Shown: positions 28,084 through 35,958 of the stretch, piece by piece
Layout of the letters: each line of letters starts with the position of its first letter
How positions within the stretch are numbered: the first letter of the stretch is position 1
Origin: Aquimarina sp. TRL1
GTDB lineage: Bacteria; Bacteroidota; Bacteroidia; Flavobacteriales; Flavobacteriaceae
Assembly (NCBI RefSeq): GCF_013365535.1
Contig: NZ_CP053590.1
Span: 4,764,501-4,828,500, forward strand
DNA: 64,000 bases
Direction: 5' to 3'
The notes under the pieces: generated by a model
The model's input: the letters and a program-made list of their open reading frames with translations, nothing else
What the model was told of the DNA's origin: nothing
The model's database searches: none
Position numbers and translations under genes: made by a program

Positions 28084-29364
28084 ATGAAATTTAAATCCTA
28101 TACAAGTAAAACCTTTAAAAAAACTACTTATTACTCAAATTTACCTGTGGAAGAACGCAAAGTATTTGATGTATTAACTCGAGTTTTTCATTTCAAGATT
28201 AATAATTATGTTATTGATACATTAATCAATTGGCAAAAAGTACCAAATGATCCAATATATAAGCTTGTCTTTCCTAGAAAAGAAATGTTACATATAAATG
28301 ATTATTTGAAACTCATAGAAATACAGGAAAGTGGTTCTGAAACTGAGTTATTGATTTTTATAAATCATGTAAAAAATAAAATGTTTCCGAAAATCAATTA
28401 CAATGAGAATTGTGTTCCTATCCATAATGGAAGTTTACTAAAAGGAGCTTACCGGTCTTTTAAAACAACTTTAGCTCTTTACCCTAATCCAATGGTAAAA
28501 ACATGCCATAGTTATTGTTCTTATTGTTTTAGATGGGTAACTTTTAACGATTACGAAATGCAAAATGCTTCTTCATATGATTTCCCTTTAGCTCCCGTAT
28601 CTTATTTAAAAGAACATAAGGAAATTACAGATGTTGTATTCACCGGAGCTGATCCTTTAATTATAAAAGCTGATACTTTAAAAAAATATATAGATCCGAT
28701 TTTAGATATTGAATCTGTTAAAGTAATTAATATAACGTCCAAATCTTTGGCGTGGTGGCCCTATCGATTCATTACAGATGTTGATTCTTATGAGCTCCTT
28801 AATTTATTTGAATATATTATTTCTAAGGGAAAACATCTTAATATATTAGCTCATTTTACACACTCCCAGGAATTAGAAGGAGAAATAATCAAAGAAGCCA
28901 CTCAACGTATAAAAAGAACTGGGGCTATTATACGATGTCAAGGACCATTAGTTAGAGATATAAATGACTCAACAGAGGCTTGGGTCAACTTATGGACCAA
29001 ACAAATAGAGTTGGGATTAATTCCTTTTTATATGCTTATGGAAGCAGATCATAATAAAGAAAGTTGTTTTAAAATTCCTTTAGATAAAGCACTCCATATA
29101 TTTGAAGAGGCACAAAAACAAACTTCAAGTATGAGTCGTACAGCTAGAGGTCCTGTATTTGTTAATGACGTACACAAAATCTTAATTGATGGAACTATTG
29201 ATATAAATGATCAAAAATATTTTGTATTAAAATCTTTACAAGCTCCTCCTTATACAGATGGAGAAGGTAGTATCAAATTATTGCCATATGATAAAGACAC
29301 GAAGGGTCCTGAAAATCTTTTTGAATTGTTTGAGGAAAAACAAATAGATACAATTTCTTTATAA
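28084..29364 (+). CDS. KamA-like radical SAM protein
   Basis: A 426-residue radical SAM enzyme related to lysine 2,3-aminomutase. The cluster-binding motif CxxxCxxC is Cys141, Cys145 and Cys148 (KTCHSYCSYCFRW), followed by the barrel motifs DVVFTGADPLI and GAIIRCQGPLVRDIND. The canonical C-terminal PLP lysine context of LAM (a glycine-rich loop with Lys) is not seen. The region reads TARGPVFVNDVHKILIDG, where the Lys of HKIL may or may not play that role. It is the last biosynthetic gene of the peptide cluster. A link to the single Lys of the putative core is tempting but speculative. Confidence 0.85.
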   Translation: MKFKSYTSKTFKKTTYYSNLPVEERKVFDVLTRVFHFKINNYVIDTLINWQKVPNDPIYKLVFPRKEMLHINDYLKLIEIQESGSETELLIFINHVKNKMFPKINYNENCVPIHNGSLLKGAYRSFKTTLALYPNPMVKTCHSYCSYCFRWVTFNDYEMQNASSYDFPLAPVSYLKEHKEITDVVFTGADPLIIKADTLKKYIDPILDIESVKVINITSKSLAWWPYRFITDVDSYELLNLFEYIISKGKHLNILAHFTHSQELEGEIIKEATQRIKRTGAIIRCQGPLVRDINDSTEAWVNLWTKQIELGLIPFYMLMEADHNKESCFKIPLDKALHIFEEAQKQTSSMSRTARGPVFVNDVHKILIDGTIDINDQKYFVLKSLQAPPYTDGEGSIKLLPYDKDTKGPENLFELFEEKQIDTISL

Positions 29365-29452
29365 ACTACAAAATACGTATCTTATTAAAGAAGTGAAATT
29401 ATCAGGTATTTTTACTTATTTAAAGCTGAAAAAATTAATTTTAAATTTGTAG

Positions 29453-29604
29453 TACAATTATTACATTTTTAGTTTTTATTTGTATATCTTAAACATTAAT
29501 ACAAGTATTTTTGGTTTACAAGAACTAAAAAACAGTCTGTTCAGAATTGTATTACTTTAAGTTGTCAAACGAAAAAACCTGTAATACAATTAGTTATACA
29601 ATTA
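29453..29604. repeat. Repeated TACAATTA motifs and 11-bp dyad upstream of the second FHA gene
   Basis: AATTGTATTAC (29545-29555) is perfectly inverted as GTAATACAATT (29581-29591). ATACAATTA occurs twice, 12 bp apart (29584-29592 and 29596-29604), and TACAATTA also at 29453-29460. Such clustered sites just before a start codon look like an operator for a DNA-binding protein, possibly the FHA/winged-helix protein itself. Confidence 0.5.
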
Positions 29605-29617
29605 AAATCTCTTAACC

Positions 29618-30574
29618 ATGGCAGTTCTAAAAAATAATACCTTAGGAGACATTGTAGTATTAAATACACATCATGTATTTGGTAGAAATCAATTTACTGC
29701 TAATACACATATTCAGGAAAATGACGTTTCCAAGTCTCATGCAACTATTTTCTGGAAATGTGGGATTTGGTATATCAAAGATCATAGCAGAAACGGTACG
29801 TTAATTAATGGAAAATACATTACACATACTACTGTAAAATTGTCTAAAGGAGATACTGTACAATACGGTAGAAGCAATACCACTAAATGGGAAATGGTCG
29901 ATGACGATACACCTAGCTGTTATCTAAAATCATTGACTTATGAAAATAAAATTCTATCGTTGTCCTCTTGCCTGGAATTATGCAATGAAGAAGATCCAGA
30001 AATTACATTCTATTGTACACAGGACATGAAATGGAAAGCAGAAAAAGGGGGTAAAACTATTGAGCTTTTTCAGGGGATAACCTTAGAATTTAATAATGAA
30101 GAATGGATGTTTATAGAAAATAGTAGTCTCGACGAAACTATTGACTATAGGCAGATTATTGATCGTGCATATTTTGTATTCACACTGAGTGCCGATGAAG
30201 AAAATAGCCATATCAAAATAGTGATGAATGAGCTGGAGTTAGATCTTGGAACCCGAGTTCATAATTATTTACTACTTACCCTCGCCAGACAACGATTATC
30301 TGATGCTAACTTAGGTTATGTATTCGATGATCAAGGGTGGGTATCCTTAACAGATCTAACCATTGATTTAACGAAAGAATTCGGAAAAGAAATTGATATT
30401 TATTATGTAAATCTTCAAATTCATCGTCTGAGAAAGTTTTTAATAAAACTGGAACCTTATGGCTACCTTTTCTCTAATGTTATAGAACGAAAAAATGGAA
30501 AAATACGATTTGTACACCGCTATTTCAAAATCATCAAAGAAGGACAAGCTATAGGAGAAATCCTATCAGTATAA
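29618..30574 (+). CDS. FHA-domain protein with C-terminal winged-helix-like region (copy 2)
   Basis: A 318-residue paralogue of the protein at 18978-19922. The FHA signature is complete: FGRN (21-24), VSKSHA (37-42) and RNGT (58-61). The C-terminal region holds QGWVSLTDLTIDLTKEFG and NLQIHRLRKFLIKLEPYG, a helix-turn-helix-like module, then a basic end IERKNGKIRFVHRYFKI. It has its own upstream region with clustered TACAATTA repeats and is closed by a strong terminator, which marks the right end of the cluster. Likely role: phospho-threonine-dependent regulator acting with the adjacent kinase (inference). Confidence 0.85.
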   Translation: MAVLKNNTLGDIVVLNTHHVFGRNQFTANTHIQENDVSKSHATIFWKCGIWYIKDHSRNGTLINGKYITHTTVKLSKGDTVQYGRSNTTKWEMVDDDTPSCYLKSLTYENKILSLSSCLELCNEEDPEITFYCTQDMKWKAEKGGKTIELFQGITLEFNNEEWMFIENSSLDETIDYRQIIDRAYFVFTLSADEENSHIKIVMNELELDLGTRVHNYLLLTLARQRLSDANLGYVFDDQGWVSLTDLTIDLTKEFGKEIDIYYVNLQIHRLRKFLIKLEPYGYLFSNVIERKNGKIRFVHRYFKIIKEGQAIGEILSV

Positions 30575-30874
30575 CAAAAGCATAAAAAAACAAGTAGAAA
30601 AAGCCTGCAATAGCAGGCTTTTTTTATGGCTAATATCTTCCTGCAAGTGCTACGTCTATTTCTTTTTAATGATTCATTTGATAAAAAATAATACCGATCC
30701 CCTCAGCCTTAATCATTTGAACGAAACAACCCTTTTTAAACTATTAAAAACCAATACTTTATTTATGATTTCCCCTCAACCTCAATAATGATTTATTAAA
30801 TACCTTAGTAAGGTGTAGGCAGTACCCTCTGCCAATACAACAACACATAAATCTTAAAACCAAAACCAAAAAAA
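30575..30874. other. Intergenic region upstream of the PSD-like gene
   Basis: Three hundred bases with the terminator of the FHA gene at 30598-30626 and AT-rich promoter space before the decarboxylase-like gene. Nothing else was seen. Confidence 0.5.
30598..30626 (+). terminator. Rho-independent terminator closing the RiPP cluster
   Basis: AAGCCTGC (30601-30608) pairs with GCAGGCTT (30613-30620) over AATA, then T-tract. It lies 24 bp after the second FHA gene. Confidence 0.88.
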
Positions 30875-32125
30875 ATGGAAAGCACATTTATTGATGTACT
30901 ACAAAAAGGAGTTGCTAAAAAACCTAAAAAAGCAATCATCTACAGACACGAAGAAGTCGTTGTAGAATTACAGGAAATAGTTCATAACCATCCGATGCTT
31001 GGAGATGCGATCACTGCTTCTCTTATCGCAGCAAAAAAAATTGCTGTCGAAAAAAAATTAAAGAACATGGATAAGTTTGAATGGCCTCAGACCCTTAATG
31101 AATATTACAGCTATCTGGACCGGTTTGTAAGATGGATTCCTACTGAAGCCGATATCAGTTCTAAAGAAAATTACGATCAGGAAATTATGAATAAGCTATG
31201 TCATTTTTACTGGTTAATCAATCATGTACAAAATATTCCTGTTTTCTCCGAGTGGCTGGTCACCTTTGCCAATGACTGGGGAAGTTTTCTGAATACACCA
31301 GAATCCATTACCCCAGAAAGTTTACAGTCTTTTATGAACCAGCCGCTATTTAAGATGGAAGACTATATGATCCCTCCAGGAGCATATACTCCAGAAGGTA
31401 AAGGAGCGATTCCTAATAACGCTAGCGGATGGCTAACATTTAATCAATTTTTTGCCAGAGAAGCACTCCCTGGAAAGAGACCTGTTGATGAGATGAGGAA
31501 TGATCAGGTAGTAGTATCCCCAGCTGATGCCGAATTCAAAGAAGAATTCCCAATTAATGAAAATTCCGAAATTATCATCGATGGAAAAGCCTCCCTAAAA
31601 ACCAAACGTATTAAAGGGACACACGCCTATTCAATCAAAGAATTAATTGCCGGAAGTGGGTATGAAGATGCTTTTGCCAATGGAACTTATATGCATTCTT
31701 TTTTATCTCCATATGATTTGCATCGTTTTTGTGCCCCGGTGGCAGGAGAAGTAAAGTATTCCAAAGCGATTCAGGGAAAGGTGTTTCTGGAAGTAACAAT
31801 TACTGATGATGGAGAATTCGATGCACCTGATAATGCAAGTAATGGGTATGAGTTTAAGCAAACTCGTGGCGTATTAATTTTAGATACCGGAGAGAAAAAC
31901 GGACTAGTAGCTGTAATACCTGTTGGAATGGCACAGGTGTCTTCTGTAAATATGAATGCTACTGCCGGGGTACATCTATTCAAAGGACAAGAATTTGGAT
32001 ATTTCTTATTCGGAGGATCTGATATTATTCTTCTATACCAGGAAAAAAGTAATTTTAAATTAGAAATTGGTAATGAAAAGAAAAAACTTGCAGGAAACAA
32101 AATCGGAGTTTTCCAAACCAGCTAG
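30875..32125 (+). CDS. Phosphatidylserine decarboxylase-family protein
   Basis: A 416-residue protein. The C-terminal two-thirds match the PSD family: VSPADAEFKEEFPI (catalytic Asp/His region), GTHAYSIKELIAG, FLSPYDLHRFCAPVAGEV, and the self-cleavage/pyruvoyl site near the end, FGYFLFGGSDIILLY, where GGS stands in for the classical LGST. The extra N-terminal 150 residues resemble the PSD-related accessory domain seen in larger homologues. The enzyme would decarboxylate phosphatidylserine or a related serine or amino-acid derivative. In Bacteroidetes such long forms are often outside phospholipid operons. It is monocistronic, with no sign that it belongs to the peptide cluster. Confidence 0.85.
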   Translation: MESTFIDVLQKGVAKKPKKAIIYRHEEVVVELQEIVHNHPMLGDAITASLIAAKKIAVEKKLKNMDKFEWPQTLNEYYSYLDRFVRWIPTEADISSKENYDQEIMNKLCHFYWLINHVQNIPVFSEWLVTFANDWGSFLNTPESITPESLQSFMNQPLFKMEDYMIPPGAYTPEGKGAIPNNASGWLTFNQFFAREALPGKRPVDEMRNDQVVVSPADAEFKEEFPINENSEIIIDGKASLKTKRIKGTHAYSIKELIAGSGYEDAFANGTYMHSFLSPYDLHRFCAPVAGEVKYSKAIQGKVFLEVTITDDGEFDAPDNASNGYEFKQTRGVLILDTGEKNGLVAVIPVGMAQVSSVNMNATAGVHLFKGQEFGYFLFGGSDIILLYQEKSNFKLEIGNEKKKLAGNKIGVFQTS

Positions 32126-32178
32126 TTATTTACTATTTTCTCATTTCCTAACACATGTCAACTAACAACCTAAGAACG

Positions 32179-32206
32179 GAAAGAGGCTCTAAAAAGAGCC
32201 TCTTTC
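32179..32206. terminator. Bidirectional terminator
   Basis: A perfect 12-bp stem, GAAAGAGGCTCT (32179-32190) with AGAGCCTCTTTC (32195-32206), over AAAA, between convergent genes. Confidence 0.85.
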
Positions 32207-32208
32207 TA

Positions 32209-32880
32209 TTATAATAACTTCGCCAGAATTAATATTTCTTTTTGATTCGCATCTAATAAGTATAATTTGTTGTTTTCGATACGATACGACATCACTTCTT
32301 CTAAAGCTCTGAAAAACTGATGCTCCATATCCGCCTGTTCGCATAACATTTTTGTACTCATCATAGGTCCCAATTGCAATTGAGTTTTAGTAGCTTTTTG
32401 GATACTTCCCGAGAATCGGTTACATCCTCCCATACCAAACACCTTATTTTCTGCTATATTTATTTCCATATAAGGTTTGGCATTTTTAGGGATACTAGTT
32501 TCTTTTAGTTTTATCAACTTCCAGCTATCAGACAATCGTAATCCCTCATCTTTTTCTTTAGAAATCACCCGTATTAATGTATATTTTACAGAAGAAGCAT
32601 CTGCAGGAACCATTTCTACAGGAATATCTGTTACTCCTACTTTAATCTTATATAAATATCCCGGTTCATATGAAAACCCTTCTATCGTATCATAAAATAA
32701 CTCCCAGTCCTGAGATACTCCTGTTCCTTCTTTCTTAACAGAAAAACAGCTCATAGGTGCAACTCCCATACAAGGAACTTTAGCACTATGTATCCATAAT
32801 ATTTCTTCTTTTCCAACTTTTTTAGAAGATGCACATCCCAAAAATACAAACACAAACAGTATTGTTAATACCTTATTCAT
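32209..32880 (-). CDS. DUF4377/META-domain lipoprotein
   Basis: A 223-residue lipoprotein (MNKVLTILFVFVFLGC, Cys16). Residues about 25-105 match a DUF4377-like segment (WIHSAKVPCMGVAPMSCF, then FEGFSYEPGY-type text read here as EGFSYEPGYLYKIKV). Residues about 120-220 are a META domain with SWKLIKL, KVFGMGGCNRFSGSI and MSTKMLCEQADMEHQFFRAL. META domains occur in HslJ-like heat-shock and stress lipoproteins. The protein is probably anchored in the periplasm and possibly linked to envelope stress. It is monocistronic. Confidence 0.85.
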   Translation of the reverse strand: MNKVLTILFVFVFLGCASSKKVGKEEILWIHSAKVPCMGVAPMSCFSVKKEGTGVSQDWELFYDTIEGFSYEPGYLYKIKVGVTDIPVEMVPADASSVKYTLIRVISKEKDEGLRLSDSWKLIKLKETSIPKNAKPYMEINIAENKVFGMGGCNRFSGSIQKATKTQLQLGPMMSTKMLCEQADMEHQFFRALEEVMSYRIENNKLYLLDANQKEILILAKLL

Positions 32881-33206
32881 ATGATTATTCTTTAGTTAAT
32901 AGTTATTTATCAAACTCTAATTCAACAACTTGTAAAAGCTAAATCTGCCAACATAACAACTCCTTTCTGGAATAATAATCCATTCGTAGGGTATCCCCTG
33001 CTCATCATTCTACAAACATGCTGTATTATATTTTGCAAAGATATTTGTTTACTTTCAAAACTTACTGATTAATATCATTTTATAAGTCAACTATCTCAGC
33101 AATAAACACCCCAAAACTGTATTGAAATATCATGAAATATTTTATCACTTTACAAGCGATATATTTGAGTATTGAATACATTTTAAACAAAATAAACAAC
33201 AAGAAC

Positions 33207-33761
33207 ATGAAAGTATTAGATCAACCACAAGGAACCGCATGGGGGATGTGGTCTACTTGTACCCCGGCGGATAGTGATTCTAAAAATGTCATACACACCA
33301 TTACCAAAAATCTATCAGGAGTCTATTACAAACCCTTATACGTAACCAGGCAGGTTCTGGCAGGAATTAATTATAAATTCTTTTGTGAAGTAGAAACCGC
33401 TTCAAAAGATAGTCATACCTTCTATTCATTGCTTTCTATTCATGAACCATTACATGGTTATTCCTATATTACTGAGAAAAAAACATTCGACGGAACAAAC
33501 CTTTCTACAGGATGGTCATATTATGAACCGATAACTTCTATCACCGGGAAAATATTTGAAGAAGCAACTGAAGAACTTCCTGGGGTTCACTATAAACCTA
33601 TTGCTGTATCTATCCTGGTAAATCAGGGATTTTTCTATAAATTTTTATGCTATAGTAAAGGGTTATATGAAAATACCCATACCCATATTACACTTATTAC
33701 CATTCATGAATCTATTAGTGGTTCTCCTTTAATTCAAGGAATCGAAACAATAATAAAATAA
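33207..33761 (+). CDS. Tandem-repeat cystatin-like protein
   Basis: A 184-residue protein made of two copies of an about 75-residue module. The two copies align in NLSGVYYKPLYVTRQVLAGINYKF-type text: SGVYYKPLYVTRQVLAG followed by NYKFFCEVE in copy 1, and PGVHYKPIAVSILVNQG followed by FYKFLCYSK in copy 2, each ending in an IHE segment. The QVLAG of copy 1 matches the cystatin inhibitory QVVAG loop, which copy 2 has lost (ILVNQG). It may inhibit papain-like cysteine proteases, though many such bacterial modules have not been tested. I choose the ATG at 33207. The upstream ATG at 33132 would add an unlikely N-terminus. There is no signal peptide with this start. Confidence 0.65.
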   Translation: MKVLDQPQGTAWGMWSTCTPADSDSKNVIHTITKNLSGVYYKPLYVTRQVLAGINYKFFCEVETASKDSHTFYSLLSIHEPLHGYSYITEKKTFDGTNLSTGWSYYEPITSITGKIFEEATEELPGVHYKPIAVSILVNQGFFYKFLCYSKGLYENTHTHITLITIHESISGSPLIQGIETIIK

Positions 33762-33782
33762 CCTCATTTATAATAAAATACC

Positions 33783-33814
33783 GCCATATCATCGCAATTG
33801 GTATGGCTTTTTTT
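33783..33814 (+). terminator. Rho-independent terminator after the cystatin-like gene
   Basis: GCCATATC (33783-33790) pairs with GGTATGGC (33800-33807) through one U-G wobble, followed by a run of seven T. Confidence 0.75.
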
Positions 33815-34031
33815 ATTCTTTCTTTCCTCTAAACAACACCCTAAATATGATTTTTATCATATTTTGCCTCCCCTTCATCCCCTACCTTGCATCGTTTATA
33901 TCAGGTATACTACGAGTTTAGTACCATTTTATGGTTATATAGTTTCTCTAAAATGTATGGAGAGCTATTCAAAACACCTATCTCTCATCTGATATCAACC
34001 TTTAAAAATTAATTTAATTCAGATCATACGC

Positions 34032-35837
34032 ATGAAGACACACACCTTTCATATTCCTGTGATGGGTATTGGTTTTACCATTGACACTCCCCTCAAAGTT
34101 GCTCCACTAGGTATTGATTCTGCCATATCGCTGGTAGATGATATCCTCATAGAAAAGCTCAGAAAAATGTACTGTTCTAAATTCGAAATTCCATATAAAG
34201 AAATTACAGATAAAATTGATGATTTTAGAGCAAAACGAATTACTTCTTATCTGAATTTAATCCACAAACTGGCTGAAGAAAAATTCGAAAAAATCAAAAA
34301 TGCAACTTTCGAAACAACAAAAGAAATAAAAGAGTATATCCAGATGCTTCCTGATTCTTCTGAGATAAAAAAAGAATTCAATCAGCTGACTCATCAATAT
34401 TTCTCTCAGGCAGATATAAAAACATGGTTTAAGGAGCATCTTTCGTTAGGTAGTATTGATGTGAATATCATGACTAAAGTGGATAAGGATAATTATAACA
34501 AGAAAGAGAAACTACCTACTGCATACAATGATGCTCATGCAGCACTAAGGGGCTATGCTAACAGCACCCTTCACTCCTCTTTAATCTTATCAGCAGGAAT
34601 GAATCCCAGATTGTATAGTTATATTGAGAATTTTGAAGATTTTTATCCCGATAAAAACGGGGTATTAAAGAAAAAATTAGTCCTCAAGGTCAGTGATTAT
34701 CGTTCAGCTTTAATTCAAGGACGTTTTTTAGCCAAAAAGGGATTATGGGTATCTGAATATCGAATAGAATCAGGGCTTAATTGTGGGGGTCATGCCTTTG
34801 CCACAGATGGATATTTAATGGGACCTATTCTCGAGCAATTCAAAGAAAAACGTGAAGCATTGATTCAAACGGTGTATCAAACATTGGTTCCTGCACTGGA
34901 ACAAAAAGGATTTTCTCCTCCTCAAAAACCATTTGCTGTAAAAATTACTGCTCAAGGAGGAGTAGGTACCTCCGAGGAACATCACTTTATTCTGGATCAT
35001 TACCAGGTAGATTCTGTAGGCTGGGGTTCCCCTTTCTTATTGGTTCCTGAATCGACAACCGTAGATGAGAAAACAATGAACCAATTAGCAGCTGCCAGAG
35101 AAAAAGACTTATATCTCAGTGATATTTCTCCTCTTGGAGTTCCTTTTAATAATCTCAAAGGAAACACCAAAGACGAAGAAAAAGAAAACAACATAAAAAA
35201 AGGACGACCGGGAAGTTCATGTCCCAAAAAATTTGTTGCACTTAATAAAGAGCATAATGATAAAGGACTCTGTACTGCTTCCAGACAATATCAATATCTA
35301 AAGATAAAGGAACTACAAGGTGCTAGACTTTCTGAGCAGACCTATCAAAAAGAACTTGCTAAAATCACAGAAAAATCCTGTACCTGTGTCGGCTTGGGAA
35401 CCTCTGCCCTTTTAAAATATAACCTTGATACTAAAAAAGAAGGAACCGGAGTTTCTGTTTGTCCCGGTCCTAATATGGCCTACTTTTCAAAAGTTATGAA
35501 ATTACGGGAAATGACAGATCACATCTATGGTCGTGATAATATGATTTCCCGAACAGATCGTCCCAACCTGTTTATCAAAGAACTAGGAATTTATATCAAT
35601 TACCTCAAAAAAACATTTGACAACTCTAAACATCAAATGGATCAAAAACAACAAAAGTATCTGTGTACGTTTAGTAATAACCTAAAAGAAGGAATTTCCT
35701 ATTATCAAGCATTATTTACGAATATCGAATCGTATTTTACTTCCTCTAAAAAGGAAATTCTGAAAGCATTAGAAGAAAATCAAAAAAAATTACAGAAAAT
35801 CCTTATCGATATCACGAACACAAGCGCAACCTCTTAA
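34032..35837 (+). CDS. Hypothetical 601-residue protein, possibly TIM-barrel-like
   Basis: A 601-residue cytoplasmic protein that I cannot place firmly. Conserved-looking glycine-rich segments are LNCGGHAFATDGYLMGPIL (about residue 250), KITAQGGVGTSEEHHFIL (about 305) and SVGWGSPFLLVPE (about 330), then DISPLGVPFNNLKG. GG-rich strands followed by VGxGSPF recall FMN-dependent TIM-barrel enzymes of the nitronate-monooxygenase/enoate-reductase type, but this is only a hint. The C-terminus has a Cys cluster (KSCTCVGLG, SVCPGPNMAYF) and a coiled helix at the end. No neighbour gives a clue; it is preceded and followed by its own gaps. Confidence 0.6.
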   Translation: MKTHTFHIPVMGIGFTIDTPLKVAPLGIDSAISLVDDILIEKLRKMYCSKFEIPYKEITDKIDDFRAKRITSYLNLIHKLAEEKFEKIKNATFETTKEIKEYIQMLPDSSEIKKEFNQLTHQYFSQADIKTWFKEHLSLGSIDVNIMTKVDKDNYNKKEKLPTAYNDAHAALRGYANSTLHSSLILSAGMNPRLYSYIENFEDFYPDKNGVLKKKLVLKVSDYRSALIQGRFLAKKGLWVSEYRIESGLNCGGHAFATDGYLMGPILEQFKEKREALIQTVYQTLVPALEQKGFSPPQKPFAVKITAQGGVGTSEEHHFILDHYQVDSVGWGSPFLLVPESTTVDEKTMNQLAAAREKDLYLSDISPLGVPFNNLKGNTKDEEKENNIKKGRPGSSCPKKFVALNKEHNDKGLCTASRQYQYLKIKELQGARLSEQTYQKELAKITEKSCTCVGLGTSALLKYNLDTKKEGTGVSVCPGPNMAYFSKVMKLREMTDHIYGRDNMISRTDRPNLFIKELGIYINYLKKTFDNSKHQMDQKQQKYLCTFSNNLKEGISYYQALFTNIESYFTSSKKEILKALEENQKKLQKILIDITNTSATS

Positions 35838-35873
35838 AGTTTTTTGTTTTTTCAATACTTTTTAAAATATTTT

Positions 35874-35904
35874 AAGGATAATAACAGCTCCTATTATTAT
35901 CCTT
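35874..35904 (+). terminator. Possible terminator after the 601-residue protein gene
   Basis: AAGGATAATAA (35874-35884) pairs with TTATTATCCTT (35894-35904), loop 9. The following sequence is AT-rich but lacks a clear T-run, so the termination role is uncertain. Confidence 0.45.
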
Positions 35905-35958
35905 ATTATACTTTTGTAATTTTAACACAAAATAAACCCTTAGTAGAAAATCCCCTTA

